A stretch of DNA of 10,551 bases, from the NCBI GenBank assembly GCA_023445955.1, contig JAEXJH010000359.1, positions 1-10,551 on the forward strand, in the 5' to 3' direction. The notes beneath the pieces were generated by a model. The model was not told the origin of the DNA. It worked only from the letters and a program-made list of their open reading frames with translations, and searched no databases. This DNA comes from Pseudomonadota bacterium. GTDB taxonomy: Bacteria > Pseudomonadota > Alphaproteobacteria > Caulobacterales > Caulobacteraceae. The stretch's first letter is position 1. Each line of letters begins with the position of its first letter. Below are positions 1 to 5,562 of this stretch, in pieces. A program made the position numbers and the translations under genes.

Positions 1-59
1 GCCGTTTAAACGCAAATAGGGGCGCGGGCGCTTGGGGCGGGACCCCTTCTGCTTTCGCA

Positions 60-845
60 TCACATCGCCGAGATGCCGCCGTCGACCTTGATCTCAGCGC
101 CGGTCATGAACTTGCTCTCGTCGCTGGCCAGATAAAGCACCGCATTGGCGATGTCGTTCGGCTCGCCGATGCGGCCCAGCGGCACTTGGCGGGCCAGCTT
201 GGCGAAGGCCTCTTCCTTGCCGAACCGGGCCGAGAAGCCGTCCAGGATCGGGGTGTCGATGAAGGTGGGGTGGATGGAGTTCGAGCGGATGTCGAGCTTC
301 ATCTTGGCGCAGTACAGCGCGATGTTCTTGGAGAGCAGCCAGACCGCCGCCTTGGAGGCGTTGTAGGCGGGCGAGTTGCCGTTGGCGATCAGGCCGGCGA
401 TTGAGCTTAGATTGATGATCGAGCCGGGCTGGTGCGCCCGCATGTGGGTCAGGGCGTGCTTGGCGCCCAGGAAGACGCTGTCGACATTGACCGACATCAC
501 CTTCTTCCAGAGGTCGAAGTCGAGGCTTTCGATCGGGCCGTCGCCGCCGATGCCGGCGTTGTTGACCAGCACCGACAGGCCGCCCAGGTCGCCGGCGGCC
601 TTTTCCAGCACCTCGATCCACTGGTCTTCCTGGGTGACGTCCAGTTGGTAGGCGAAGGCCGTGCCCGCGCCGTGGGCGGCGTTGATCTCGGCCGCCACCG
701 CTTGCGCGCCGGCCAGGTTGAGGTCGGCCAGGGCGACCTTGGCGCCCTCGCTGGCCAGCATCCGCCCCGCCGCCGCGCCCAGACCCTGAGCCCCGCCGGT
801 GATGAAAGCCTTCTTGCCGGCGACCCGGCCCGTGCTCTGCGCCAT
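60..845 (-). CDS. Short-chain dehydrogenase/reductase (SDR), classical NAD-type
   Basis: A 261-residue classical SDR, the usual length for the family. Visible elements: cofactor motif TGGAQGLG at residues 16-23; an acidic residue, Asp41, at the end of the second beta strand, which favours NAD(H) over NADP(H); NNAG at 95-98; and a catalytic tetrad fitting Asn120, Ser148, Tyr161 and Lys165 (YNASK), with the usual Ser-to-Tyr spacing of 13. The C-terminal end, GxxxxVDGG, is typical. It should oxidise an alcohol or reduce a ketone in the cytoplasm; the nearest relatives by feel are hydroxysteroid or cyclic-alcohol dehydrogenases, but the substrate cannot be read. I chose ATG at 845, not the longer in-frame ORF from 917, because GGGAGGA lies about 9 bases upstream and the SDR fold begins right after it. 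It is last in an apparent operon with the HAD and pterin dehydratase genes, 43 bases behind the latter, and a perfect palindrome sits just ahead of its ribosome site. Confidence 0.93.
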   Translation of the reverse strand: MAQSTGRVAGKKAFITGGAQGLGAAAGRMLASEGAKVALADLNLAGAQAVAAEINAAHGAGTAFAYQLDVTQEDQWIEVLEKAAGDLGGLSVLVNNAGIGGDGPIESLDFDLWKKVMSVNVDSVFLGAKHALTHMRAHQPGSIINLSSIAGLIANGNSPAYNASKAAVWLLSKNIALYCAKMKLDIRSNSIHPTFIDTPILDGFSARFGKEEAFAKLARQVPLGRIGEPNDIANAVLYLASDESKFMTGAEIKVDGGISAM

Positions 846-864
846 TTTCGGCGTCCTCCCGTAA

Positions 865-886
865 AATTCAAACGGGAGTTTGAATT
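865..886. promoter_or_regulatory. Perfect palindrome, PsrA/TetR-like operator candidate upstream of the SDR gene
   Basis: AATTCAAAC and GTTTGAATT form perfect 9-base arms around a 4-base spacer (GGGA). The core CAAAC-N4-GTTTG fits the form (G/C)AAAC-N2-4-GTTT(G/C) described for the TetR-family fatty-acid regulator PsrA. It fills most of the 43 bases between the pterin dehydratase stop and the SDR start, and the same core recurs at 1847-1862. In RNA it could also fold as a hairpin. Binding is inference. Confidence 0.5.
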
Positions 887-888
887 CT

Positions 889-1170
889 TCAGGCCGCGCT
901 GTCCATGAACTTCGCAAGCTGGACGTCCAGTTCCGTCACGCCATCGGCGTCGTGGGTGGTCAGCAGCACCTCGACGCGGTTGTAGACATTGAACCACTCG
1001 GGGTGATGGTCGAGCTTGTCGGCCATCAGCGCCACGCGGGTCATGAAGCCGAAAGCCTCATTGAAGTCGCTGAACTTGAAGGTCTTGGCGATGGCGTCCT
1101 TTTCGGAGGCGGCGCTCCAGCCAGACAGCTGGGCGATGGCCGTGGCGGCGCCGATCTTGGGACGGGACAT
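889..1170 (-). CDS. phhB: Pterin-4a-carbinolamine dehydratase (4a-hydroxytetrahydrobiopterin dehydratase)
   Basis: A 93-residue protein of normal PCD/DCoH length. The family signature is visible as DKLDHHPEW at residues 51-59, followed by [12 protein letters not shown] from 71. The three catalytic histidines of the family map to His55, His56 and His73, with the same 17-residue spacing as His62 to His79 in mammalian DCoH. The enzyme dehydrates 4a-hydroxytetrahydropterin to quinonoid dihydropterin in the cytoplasm, recycling the cofactor of aromatic amino acid hydroxylases; in bacteria lacking such a hydroxylase, other pterin or molybdopterin roles have been proposed. No phenylalanine hydroxylase gene is present here. 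The ATG at 1170 is supported by GGAG six bases upstream. It lies 27 bases after the HAD gene and 43 bases before the SDR gene on the same strand, so co-transcription is likely, although no pathway link among the three is evident. Confidence 0.93.
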   Translation of the reverse strand: MSRPKIGAATAIAQLSGWSAASEKDAIAKTFKFSDFNEAFGFMTRVALMADKLDHHPEWFNVYNRVEVLLTTHDADGVTELDVQLAKFMDSAA

Positions 1171-1197
1171 GAGGTTCTCCGAGAAGCTTCAAGCCCC

Positions 1198-1839
1198 TCA
1201 GAACGACAATCCGGTCGCCTTCGCAAGGTCGTCCAGCAGCTGCTGCTCGCCCGACACCTTGATGGCCGTCATGCCCAAGGCCGCCGCCGGCTTGCAGTTG
1301 ATGCCGAGGTCGTCGAGGTAGACGCAGGCCTCCGGCGAGACGTCCAGTAGCTCGCACATCATCTGGTAAATGCGTGGGTCGGGCTTTCGCACCCCGGCCT
1401 TGGAGCTCTCAATCACCGCGTCGAACAGGCCCATGATCTCGCCGACAGCTACAGCCTTGTCGGCGCTCTGGGCCATGCCGGAGCCGTGGCCGGTGGGCAC
1501 GTTGTTGGTGATGCAGCCGACCTTGAACCGCGCCTTGCAGGCCTTCAGGGCCTCCAGCACCCGGGGCCGCAGGTCGCCATAGAGCAGCGGCAGCACCTCG
1601 GCGCCGCGAACCGGATGGCCCAGGCGCGTGGCCTCCTCCAAGAACAGCGTGTCGAAGGCCGCCGCGTCGATCTCGGCCCGCTCGAACTTGGCCCAGGCGT
1701 TCGCGTCGCCATTGTTGGCGTTGACGGTGCGGATGAAGTCCTTCGGAAGGCCGCGCTCGGTCTCGTAGCGACGGAAGGCCTCGAACGGCGAGGTCGTGAA
1801 TACCCCGCCGAAATCCCAGATCACCGCCTCGATCGCCAT
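1198..1839 (-). CDS. HAD-IA family hydrolase, ACAD10/epoxide-hydrolase N-domain type
   Basis: A 213-residue HAD-superfamily protein. Motif I is WDFGGVF (nucleophile Asp9), motif II is TNN at Thr111, motif III is Lys152 in RKPDPRIY, and motif IV is LDDLG at Asp176-Asp177. A cap helical region occupies roughly residues 16-90. The sequence around motifs III and IV (VIES...KPDPRIY...YLDDLG-N-K-AA-LG) closely resembles the HAD domain of ACAD10 and the N-terminal phosphatase domain of soluble epoxide hydrolase. Position +2 after the nucleophile is Gly11, where phosphatases usually carry an acid/base Asp; this is usual for the DFGGV/DMGGV group, so catalysis may be altered or absent. Family relatives often lie near acyl-CoA dehydrogenase and SDR genes. 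The ATG at 1839 has GAGG about 5 bases upstream, next to a palindrome at 1847-1862. It is the first gene of the minus-strand operon, and its promoter should lie in 1840-1982. Confidence 0.88.
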   Translation of the reverse strand: MAIEAVIWDFGGVFTTSPFEAFRRYETERGLPKDFIRTVNANNGDANAWAKFERAEIDAAAFDTLFLEEATRLGHPVRGAEVLPLLYGDLRPRVLEALKACKARFKVGCITNNVPTGHGSGMAQSADKAVAVGEIMGLFDAVIESSKAGVRKPDPRIYQMMCELLDVSPEACVYLDDLGINCKPAAALGMTAIKVSGEQQLLDDLAKATGLSF

Positions 1840-1846
1840 AGCCGCC

Positions 1847-1862
1847 TCAAACAGATGTTTGA
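1847..1862. promoter_or_regulatory. Palindrome TCAAAC-N4-GTTTGA, second copy of the PsrA/TetR-like operator candidate
   Basis: TCAAAC and GTTTGA are perfect 6-base arms around AGAT. The core and spacer length are identical to the site at 865-886. It begins 7 bases before the HAD start codon and touches its ribosome site, so a bound protein would act downstream of the promoter or over the transcription start. No other copy of CAAAC-N4-GTTTG was seen in the window. Confidence 0.5.
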
Positions 1863-1982
1863 CGCGACGCTATCCGCCTTACGCCTCAAAGGAAAGCCCG
1901 CCACGGCCACGCTCGCGCGACGGGTGAAAGGTCGCTCGCGCCCGCGCCGGAAATGTTTTGTTAACGCTGTCCGGAGTCGCCC

Positions 1983-2600
1983 ATGTCCATTCTTCGCCGC
2001 CTCGTCCCGCTCGTTCTCGCCGCCGCCACGACGTCGCTGGCCGCGCCCGCGATGGCCGGCTCGTATCACGGCGGCGGCGTCGGGGGATCGGAGGTGCTAC
2101 CGCCCAACACCCTGCCCGGCCAGTGCGTCTCGCGCCGGGTCACCGGCCCGGGCGGCGCCTATCGCTGGGACCGCGTGGAGTGCGACAGCGCCTACAACGG
2201 CTATGGCCAAGGCTACGGCTATGGCGGCGGCCTGCAAGTCCAGACCCAGAGCGGCTACGGCTACCAGAGCGGCTACGCAACAGACTGCGGCTGCGCGGGC
2301 TATGGCGGCGGCTATCGCTACGAGAACCCCTGCGATCCGTGCAGCAGCTACGGCGGCGGCGGGTATCAGGGCGGCTACGCCTACGGCGGCGGTTACGCCG
2401 GTGATCGCTACGGCGAGCGCCGCTACGACAGCCGATCTTCGCAAAGTCAGTACGAGTATGGAAGCAGCGCGTACGGCAGTGGTTACGCCTATGGCCGTGG
2501 GGGCCAGGGCGTGAACTATCCGCCGCCGTACGGCTACGGTTACGTCGCCGCCGGGCGCGACGAGGCCGGTTATCTGATCTGGCCCGGAAAGACGCCCTAA
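1983..2600 (+). CDS. Secreted Gly/Tyr-rich protein of unknown function
   Basis: A 205-residue protein I do not recognise by function. Residues 1-25 form a clear signal peptide: basic start MSILRR, a hydrophobic stretch and a cleavage site AMA|GS. Residues 38-68 are the least repetitive part and hold Cys48 and Cys67, in the order PNTLPGQC then RWDRVEC. From about 71 to 190 the chain is low complexity, with many GYG, GGGY and YGSGY units and little else. Four further cysteines at 102, 104, 117 and 120 form two close pairs (DCGC, NPCDPC), so six in all. The composition suits an envelope-exposed or structural protein rather than an enzyme. CGGAG lies about 6 bases before the ATG. A GANTC site falls at 1974-1978, between promoter region and start. 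It is divergent from the HAD gene across 143 bases. The strong third-position G/C bias confirms that this strand is coding, despite long ORFs in other frames. Confidence 0.8.
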   Translation: MSILRRLVPLVLAAATTSLAAPAMAGSYHGGGVGGSEVLPPNTLPGQCVSRRVTGPGGAYRWDRVECDSAYNGYGQGYGYGGGLQVQTQSGYGYQSGYATDCGCAGYGGGYRYENPCDPCSSYGGGGYQGGYAYGGGYAGDRYGERRYDSRSSQSQYEYGSSAYGSGYAYGRGGQGVNYPPPYGYGYVAAGRDEAGYLIWPGKTP

Positions 2601-2649
2601 ACCCCAAAGCGGGTGGCGCCGCCCTTGCGCCGGAAGCGTCGACTTGCAC

Positions 2650-2660
2650 CAAATTGGGAC
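2650..2660 (+). repeat. First copy of direct repeat CAAATTGG(G/A)AC
   Basis: CAAATTGGGAC recurs with one change as CAAATTGGAAC at 2808-2818, 158 bases away. Each copy is preceded by GC two bases upstream and followed by a G-rich stretch. This copy ends 16 bases before the start of the small membrane protein, so a role in initiation or regulation is possible but unproven. Confidence 0.4.
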
Positions 2661-2676
2661 GGGGGAACTAGTAACC

Positions 2677-2781
2677 ATGCGCACGCCAAGCCGGCCGTTT
2701 TTCAAGGCCTATGAACTCGTGGCCATCGCCGTATTCATCATCGCGGGGGTGGTCGTCTGCCGGATCGGTCTCGTCTACTGA
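2677..2781 (+). CDS. Small 34-residue single-span membrane protein
   Basis: A short ORF in the gap between the Gly/Tyr-rich protein and the AsmA gene. The product starts with a basic segment, MRTPSRPFFK, followed by a continuous hydrophobic stretch from about residue 13 to 34 (AYELVAIAVFIIAG, then VVVC, R29, IGLVY). This suggests one membrane span with the N-terminus inside, although Arg29 interrupts the end. There is one cysteine, Cys28. Twenty-eight of its 34 codons end in G or C, which matches real genes here. GGGGGAA lies about 9 bases before the ATG. Its position 96 bases after the preceding stop and about 100 before the AsmA start would allow separate or joint transcription. I know of no named family. 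It could be a regulatory or assembly subunit for an envelope complex, but nothing shows a partner. Confidence 0.55.
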   Translation: MRTPSRPFFKAYELVAIAVFIIAGVVVCRIGLVY

Positions 2782-2807
2782 CGAGGCCTGAAAACCCGGA
2801 CTCGCTT

Positions 2808-2818
2808 CAAATTGGAAC
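2808..2818 (+). repeat. Second copy of direct repeat CAAATTGG(G/A)AC
   Basis: CAAATTGGAAC, ten of eleven bases shared with 2650-2660. It lies 66 bases before the ATG of the AsmA gene, and its last five bases (GGAAC) are also the -35 form of alphaproteobacterial general-stress promoters. A GANTC site is at 2799-2803. Confidence 0.4.
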
Positions 2819-2840
2819 AGGACCGCTGGGCTCACGCGTT
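2814..2840 (+). promoter_or_regulatory. Weak candidate EcfG/sigma-T type promoter for the AsmA gene
   Basis: GGAAC at 2814-2818 and CGTT at 2837-2840 are the two boxes of EcfG-type promoters, but the spacer is 18 bases whereas 16-17 is usual. If it is real, transcription would begin near 2847, which would exclude the GTG at 2843 as a start and favour the ATG at 2885. Confidence 0.2.
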
Positions 2841-2884
2841 GTGTGGGTTCAACCGGAGCCACGATCCTGTCCACGCTCGATGTC

Positions 2885-4924
2885 ATGCCCGCGCCCAAGC
2901 CGTCCCGGAACCCGTTCCGAGGGCTGTCTCGTAGCGCACGCATAGGCATCGGCGCGGCCGTAACCCTGGTCGCGGCGATCATCATCTTCCTGGTGATTTT
3001 CGACTGGAACTGGCTGCGCGGCCCGATCGGCCGCTACGCCTCGGCCCAGTTGCAGCGCGAGGTGGTGATCGCCGGCGACCTGCGCGTCCATCCCTGGTCG
3101 TTCTCGCCCAAGGCCGAGGCCTATGGCGTGAGGATCGGCCAGCCGGCCTGGGCCAAGGCCGTGGATCCGCAGGCCGGCCAGATGGCCCAGGTCCAGCGCA
3201 TCGCCGTGCAGATCAAGATCCTGCCGCTGCTGCGCGGCCAGGTGATCCTGCCGTTCCTGGCGGTCGACAAGCCGCAGGTGCGCCTGCTGCGCGACAAGGA
3301 CGGCAAGGCCAACTGGACCTTTGGCGCGGCCAAGAGCGACAAGCCGCTGAAGCTGCCGGCCATCCAGCGCTTCGTGATCAACGAGGGCCAGCTGCGCGTC
3401 GACGACCGCAGCCGCGGCGCGCTGTTCGTCGGCACGGTCAACGCCCAGGAACGCGCTGGCGAAAAAGGCGGCCGCTTCGTGCTGGAGGGCAAGGGCAGCC
3501 TGAACAAGGCCGGCTTCATCGCCGAGGTCAGCGGCGGCCCGCTGCTGAACATCACGCCCGACAAGCCCTATCCGTTCGACGCGGATATCCGCGCCGGCTC
3601 CACCCACATCACGGCCAAGGGCGCCGTCAACAAGCCGTTCGACCTGGGCCGCTTCGAGACCCAGCTCAGCATCGCCGGCGCCGACCTGAACCGCCTGCAT
3701 GACCTGATCGGCCTGACCCTGCCCAACACCCCGCCCTACAAGGTCTCGGGCCATCTGGTCCGTAAGGGCGACCGTTACGACTTCGAGAAACTGACTGGCC
3801 GCGTCGGCGACAGCGACATCTCCGGCGATCTCTTCGTGCTGACCGGCCGCGAGCGGCCTTATCTGGAAGCCGACCTGCGCTCGCGCCGGCTGGACTTCGA
3901 CGACCTGGGCAGCCTGTTCGGCGCCGCCCCGGCCACGGGTCGCGGCGAGACCGCCTCGGCCGGCCAGAAGGTCGAGGCCGCCCAGCGCGACGCCACCCAG
4001 CGCCTGCTGCCCGACGCCACCCTGCAGGTCGACCGCATCCGCGCCATGGACGCCAAGGTAAGCTATCGCGCCGAGACCGTGAACGCGCCCAACCTGCCGC
4101 TGCGCAAGGTCAGCGCCGAGGTGGTCCTGGACAAGGGCGTGCTGACCGTCGACCCGCTGGCCCTGACCTTCTCGCGTGGCGACCTGAAGGGGAAGGTGCG
4201 CCTGGACGCTCGCCCCGCCGTACCGAAGACCGATATCGACGTGCGCCTGCTGAACGCCCGCATCGAAGACTTCATCCCGATCCAGAGCGAGGGCAAGCCG
4301 GCCATCGAGGGCGCGGTCATGGCCCGCGCCAAGCTGACCGGCACGGGCAACAGCGTCCACCGCGCGGCCTCCACCGCCGACGGCTCGGTGACCCTGGTCG
4401 CGCCCAAGGGCCAGATCCGCCAGGCCTTCGCCGAGCTCTTGGGCGTCAACGCCTCCAAGGGTCTGCTCCTGCTGCTGTCCAAGAGCGACAAGGAGACGCC
4501 GGTGCGCTGCGCCGTGGCCGACTTTGACGTCCGGAACGGCGTCATGACCACCACCACCCTGGTCGCCGACACCGGCGTGGTGCTGGCCAAGGGCCGCGGC
4601 ACGGTGAACCTGTCGACCGAGCGGATGGACTTCCGCATCGAGGGCGACAGCAAGAAGCCGCGCCTGGTGCGCCTGTTCGTGCCGATCACCATCAAGGGTC
4701 CGATCATGGCTCCCAAGCCGGGCCTCGATGTCAGCAAGACGATCGGCCAGGGCGGGGTCGCCGCGGCGCTGGGTTCGCTGATCAACCCGCTAGCCGCGCT
4801 GCTGCCGTTCGTCACGACGGGCGAGGCCAAGGACGCCGACTGCGCCGGCCTTGTCACCGAAGCTCGCCAGTCGGGCGCGCCGGTGAAGGCCAGCCAGACG
4901 ACGCCGGCCAAGGTGAAGAAGTAG
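2885..4924 (+). CDS. AsmA family protein
   Basis: A 679-residue protein (from the ATG) of the AsmA family, large inner-membrane-anchored proteins of the periplasm linked to outer-membrane assembly and bridge-like lipid transport. Residues 1-19 are basic and cytoplasmic; residues 20-39 form one membrane span (ARIGIGAAVTLVAAIIIFLV); DWNWLRGPIGRY, typical of the family, follows directly. The periplasmic remainder is rich in beta-strand-like alternation, including the family's early block (HPWSFSPKAEAYGVRIGQPAW) and, near the end, RMDFRIEGDSKKPRLVRLFV followed by ITIKGPI, then a glycine/alanine-rich hydrophobic stretch (GGVAAALGSLINPLAALLPF) and a lone Cys in DADCAGL. The start is uncertain: a GTG at 2843 would add 14 residues, and neither start has a good ribosome site. 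I preferred the ATG because the basic N-terminus plus span is complete from there. Upstream lie a repeat and a possible stress-type promoter. It stands alone or with the small membrane gene before it. Confidence 0.88.
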   Translation: MPAPKPSRNPFRGLSRSARIGIGAAVTLVAAIIIFLVIFDWNWLRGPIGRYASAQLQREVVIAGDLRVHPWSFSPKAEAYGVRIGQPAWAKAVDPQAGQMAQVQRIAVQIKILPLLRGQVILPFLAVDKPQVRLLRDKDGKANWTFGAAKSDKPLKLPAIQRFVINEGQLRVDDRSRGALFVGTVNAQERAGEKGGRFVLEGKGSLNKAGFIAEVSGGPLLNITPDKPYPFDADIRAGSTHITAKGAVNKPFDLGRFETQLSIAGADLNRLHDLIGLTLPNTPPYKVSGHLVRKGDRYDFEKLTGRVGDSDISGDLFVLTGRERPYLEADLRSRRLDFDDLGSLFGAAPATGRGETASAGQKVEAAQRDATQRLLPDATLQVDRIRAMDAKVSYRAETVNAPNLPLRKVSAEVVLDKGVLTVDPLALTFSRGDLKGKVRLDARPAVPKTDIDVRLLNARIEDFIPIQSEGKPAIEGAVMARAKLTGTGNSVHRAASTADGSVTLVAPKGQIRQAFAELLGVNASKGLLLLLSKSDKETPVRCAVADFDVRNGVMTTTTLVADTGVVLAKGRGTVNLSTERMDFRIEGDSKKPRLVRLFVPITIKGPIMAPKPGLDVSKTIGQGGVAAALGSLINPLAALLPFVTTGEAKDADCAGLVTEARQSGAPVKASQTTPAKVKK

Positions 4925-5019
4925 ACCTACCTGAGGTGGAGCCTTCCGCCGCCTGGCGTGTTTAGGCGAGGCCGAGCCGTGACGCTCGCGCCTGACCCCA
5001 CAGCAAGGATCGACGCATC

Positions 5020-5349
5020 ATGGCCTTCATTCCGCTGCTCGCGCTCGTCGCCGGCCTCGCCGCAGGTGCGGACACCGCGCCGATCCATGTCGTCGGCATC
5101 GGCCAGGGCAACACGATCGCCTGCGAAGGCCGCGATGTCATCGTCGAGGGCACGGACCACGACCTGACCTTCACCGGCGACTGCGCCAGCCTGACCTTGA
5201 CCGGGACCGGCAGCAAGGTCGCCATCGACCTGCGCCCCGGCGCGATGGTGTCGGTGACCGGCACGGACCAGACCGTGAAATGGCGCTCGGCCAAGGCGCC
5301 CAAGGTCCGCATGACGGGCATCGACAATCACGTGAGCAAGGCGCCCTGA
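5020..5349 (+). CDS. Secreted DUF3060 domain protein
   Basis: A 109-residue protein. Residues 1-16 are a short hydrophobic signal peptide (MAFIPLLALVAGLAAG, cleavage near AAG|AD or ADT|AP). The remainder is a DUF3060-type repeat of short beta strands: NTIAC-G-DVIVEGTDHDLTFTG, then C-SLTLTGTGSKVAI, then MVSVTGTDQTVKW, and a final MTGIDNHV. The alternation of T/G turns with hydrophobic strands suggests a small beta-helix or solenoid. Two cysteines, Cys35 and Cys55, sit at equivalent places in adjacent repeats and could form a disulphide, in keeping with export. The function of DUF3060 is not known. AAGGA lies about 10 bases before the ATG. The gene follows the AsmA gene by 95 bases on the same strand; I see no strong terminator between them, so read-through is possible. 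An upstream in-frame start is not needed, since the signal peptide begins at this ATG. Confidence 0.82.
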   Translation: MAFIPLLALVAGLAAGADTAPIHVVGIGQGNTIACEGRDVIVEGTDHDLTFTGDCASLTLTGTGSKVAIDLRPGAMVSVTGTDQTVKWRSAKAPKVRMTGIDNHVSKAP

Positions 5350-5428
5350 GTCATGGCGGCGCGGCGAGCGCTTGAGCTTCGCTGCGTCCTGCCCCATCTT
5401 CCCGCCACCAACTTCTCTCGTGTGGTTC

Positions 5429-5461
5429 ATGTCCGAGATTGTGCGTGAGGTCCGGGCCTAA
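5429..5461 (+). CDS. Possible 10-residue leader peptide before the TopAI-type toxin gene
   Basis: ATG at 5429 opens a 10-codon frame, [10 protein letters not shown], ending in TAA at 5459-5461. Its last three codons (5453-5461) coincide exactly with the left arm of the 9-base stem at 5453-5500, so a ribosome reaching the stop would hold the stem open. There is no good Shine-Dalgarno sequence, and a 31-codon frame (5353-5448) overlaps it in another phase. Coding is therefore speculative. I list it because the geometry is that of a leader-controlled attenuator. Confidence 0.2.
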   Translation: MSEIVREVRA

Positions 5462-5500
5462 CAGGCTCCGAACCTTGGTTCGAAAGTCGATTTAGGCCCG
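5453..5500 (+). promoter_or_regulatory. Nested inverted repeat (structured RNA leader) before the TopAI-type toxin gene
   Basis: CGGGCCTAA at 5453-5461 and TTAGGCCCG at 5492-5500 are perfect 9-base complements. Inside the 30-base loop, CGAACC at 5469-5474 and GGTTCG at 5477-5482 form a second hairpin whose tip is CUUG, a known stable tetraloop. A third, all-GC hairpin (GCGCG-ATCA-CGCGC) follows at 5528-5541, 21 bases before the toxin start codon. No U-run follows any stem, so simple intrinsic termination is not shown. The whole gap from 5350 to 5562 otherwise holds no convincing gene. Confidence 0.5.
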
Positions 5501-5562
5501 CTTCGCCCGCGCGTTCGCCAGGCGGATGCGCGATCACGCGCCTCGATCTCTCGGACAATCCA

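Noticed and set aside
3..12. The palindrome CGTTTAAACG at the left edge
   Set aside because: Arms are in the opposite orientation to the CAAAC-N4-GTTTG sites and the neighbouring gene is outside the window, so no role can be assigned. Bases 1-59 hold nothing else recognisable.
1951..1960. A CtrA-like half-site (GTTAAC) before the Gly/Tyr-rich gene
   Set aside because: Full CtrA sites need TTAA-N7-TTAA and no second half is present at the right spacing; likewise for TTAACC at 10416-10421.
1486..2514. A 342-codon plus frame across the HAD gene and the Gly/Tyr-rich gene
   Set aside because: Composition is Ala/Arg/Thr-rich, with no motifs. It crosses a promoter region and two well-supported genes.
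2668..2985. A 105-codon minus frame over the small membrane gene and the AsmA start
   Set aside because: No domain, no ribosome site, and it opposes two better-supported plus-strand starts.
2849..4360. A 503-codon open frame antisense to the AsmA gene
   Set aside because: High-GC DNA gives long antisense frames. The plus strand has the AsmA signature and G/C-rich third positions, and the antisense product is low-complexity Ala/Gly/Gln/Asp.
4925..5019. A possible terminator after the AsmA gene
   Set aside because: No stem longer than 4-5 pairs and no U-run could be found in these 95 bases.
5353..5448. A 31-codon frame directly after the DUF3060 stop
   Set aside because: Poor third-position G/C bias and no ribosome site. 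It may be read by re-initiation but I cannot support it as a gene.
5453..5500. A tRNA-like segment, because GGTTCGAA resembles a T-arm
   Set aside because: The flanking bases do not form a T-stem, there is no D-arm or anticodon arm of correct size, and the long stem has 9 pairs with a 30-base loop.
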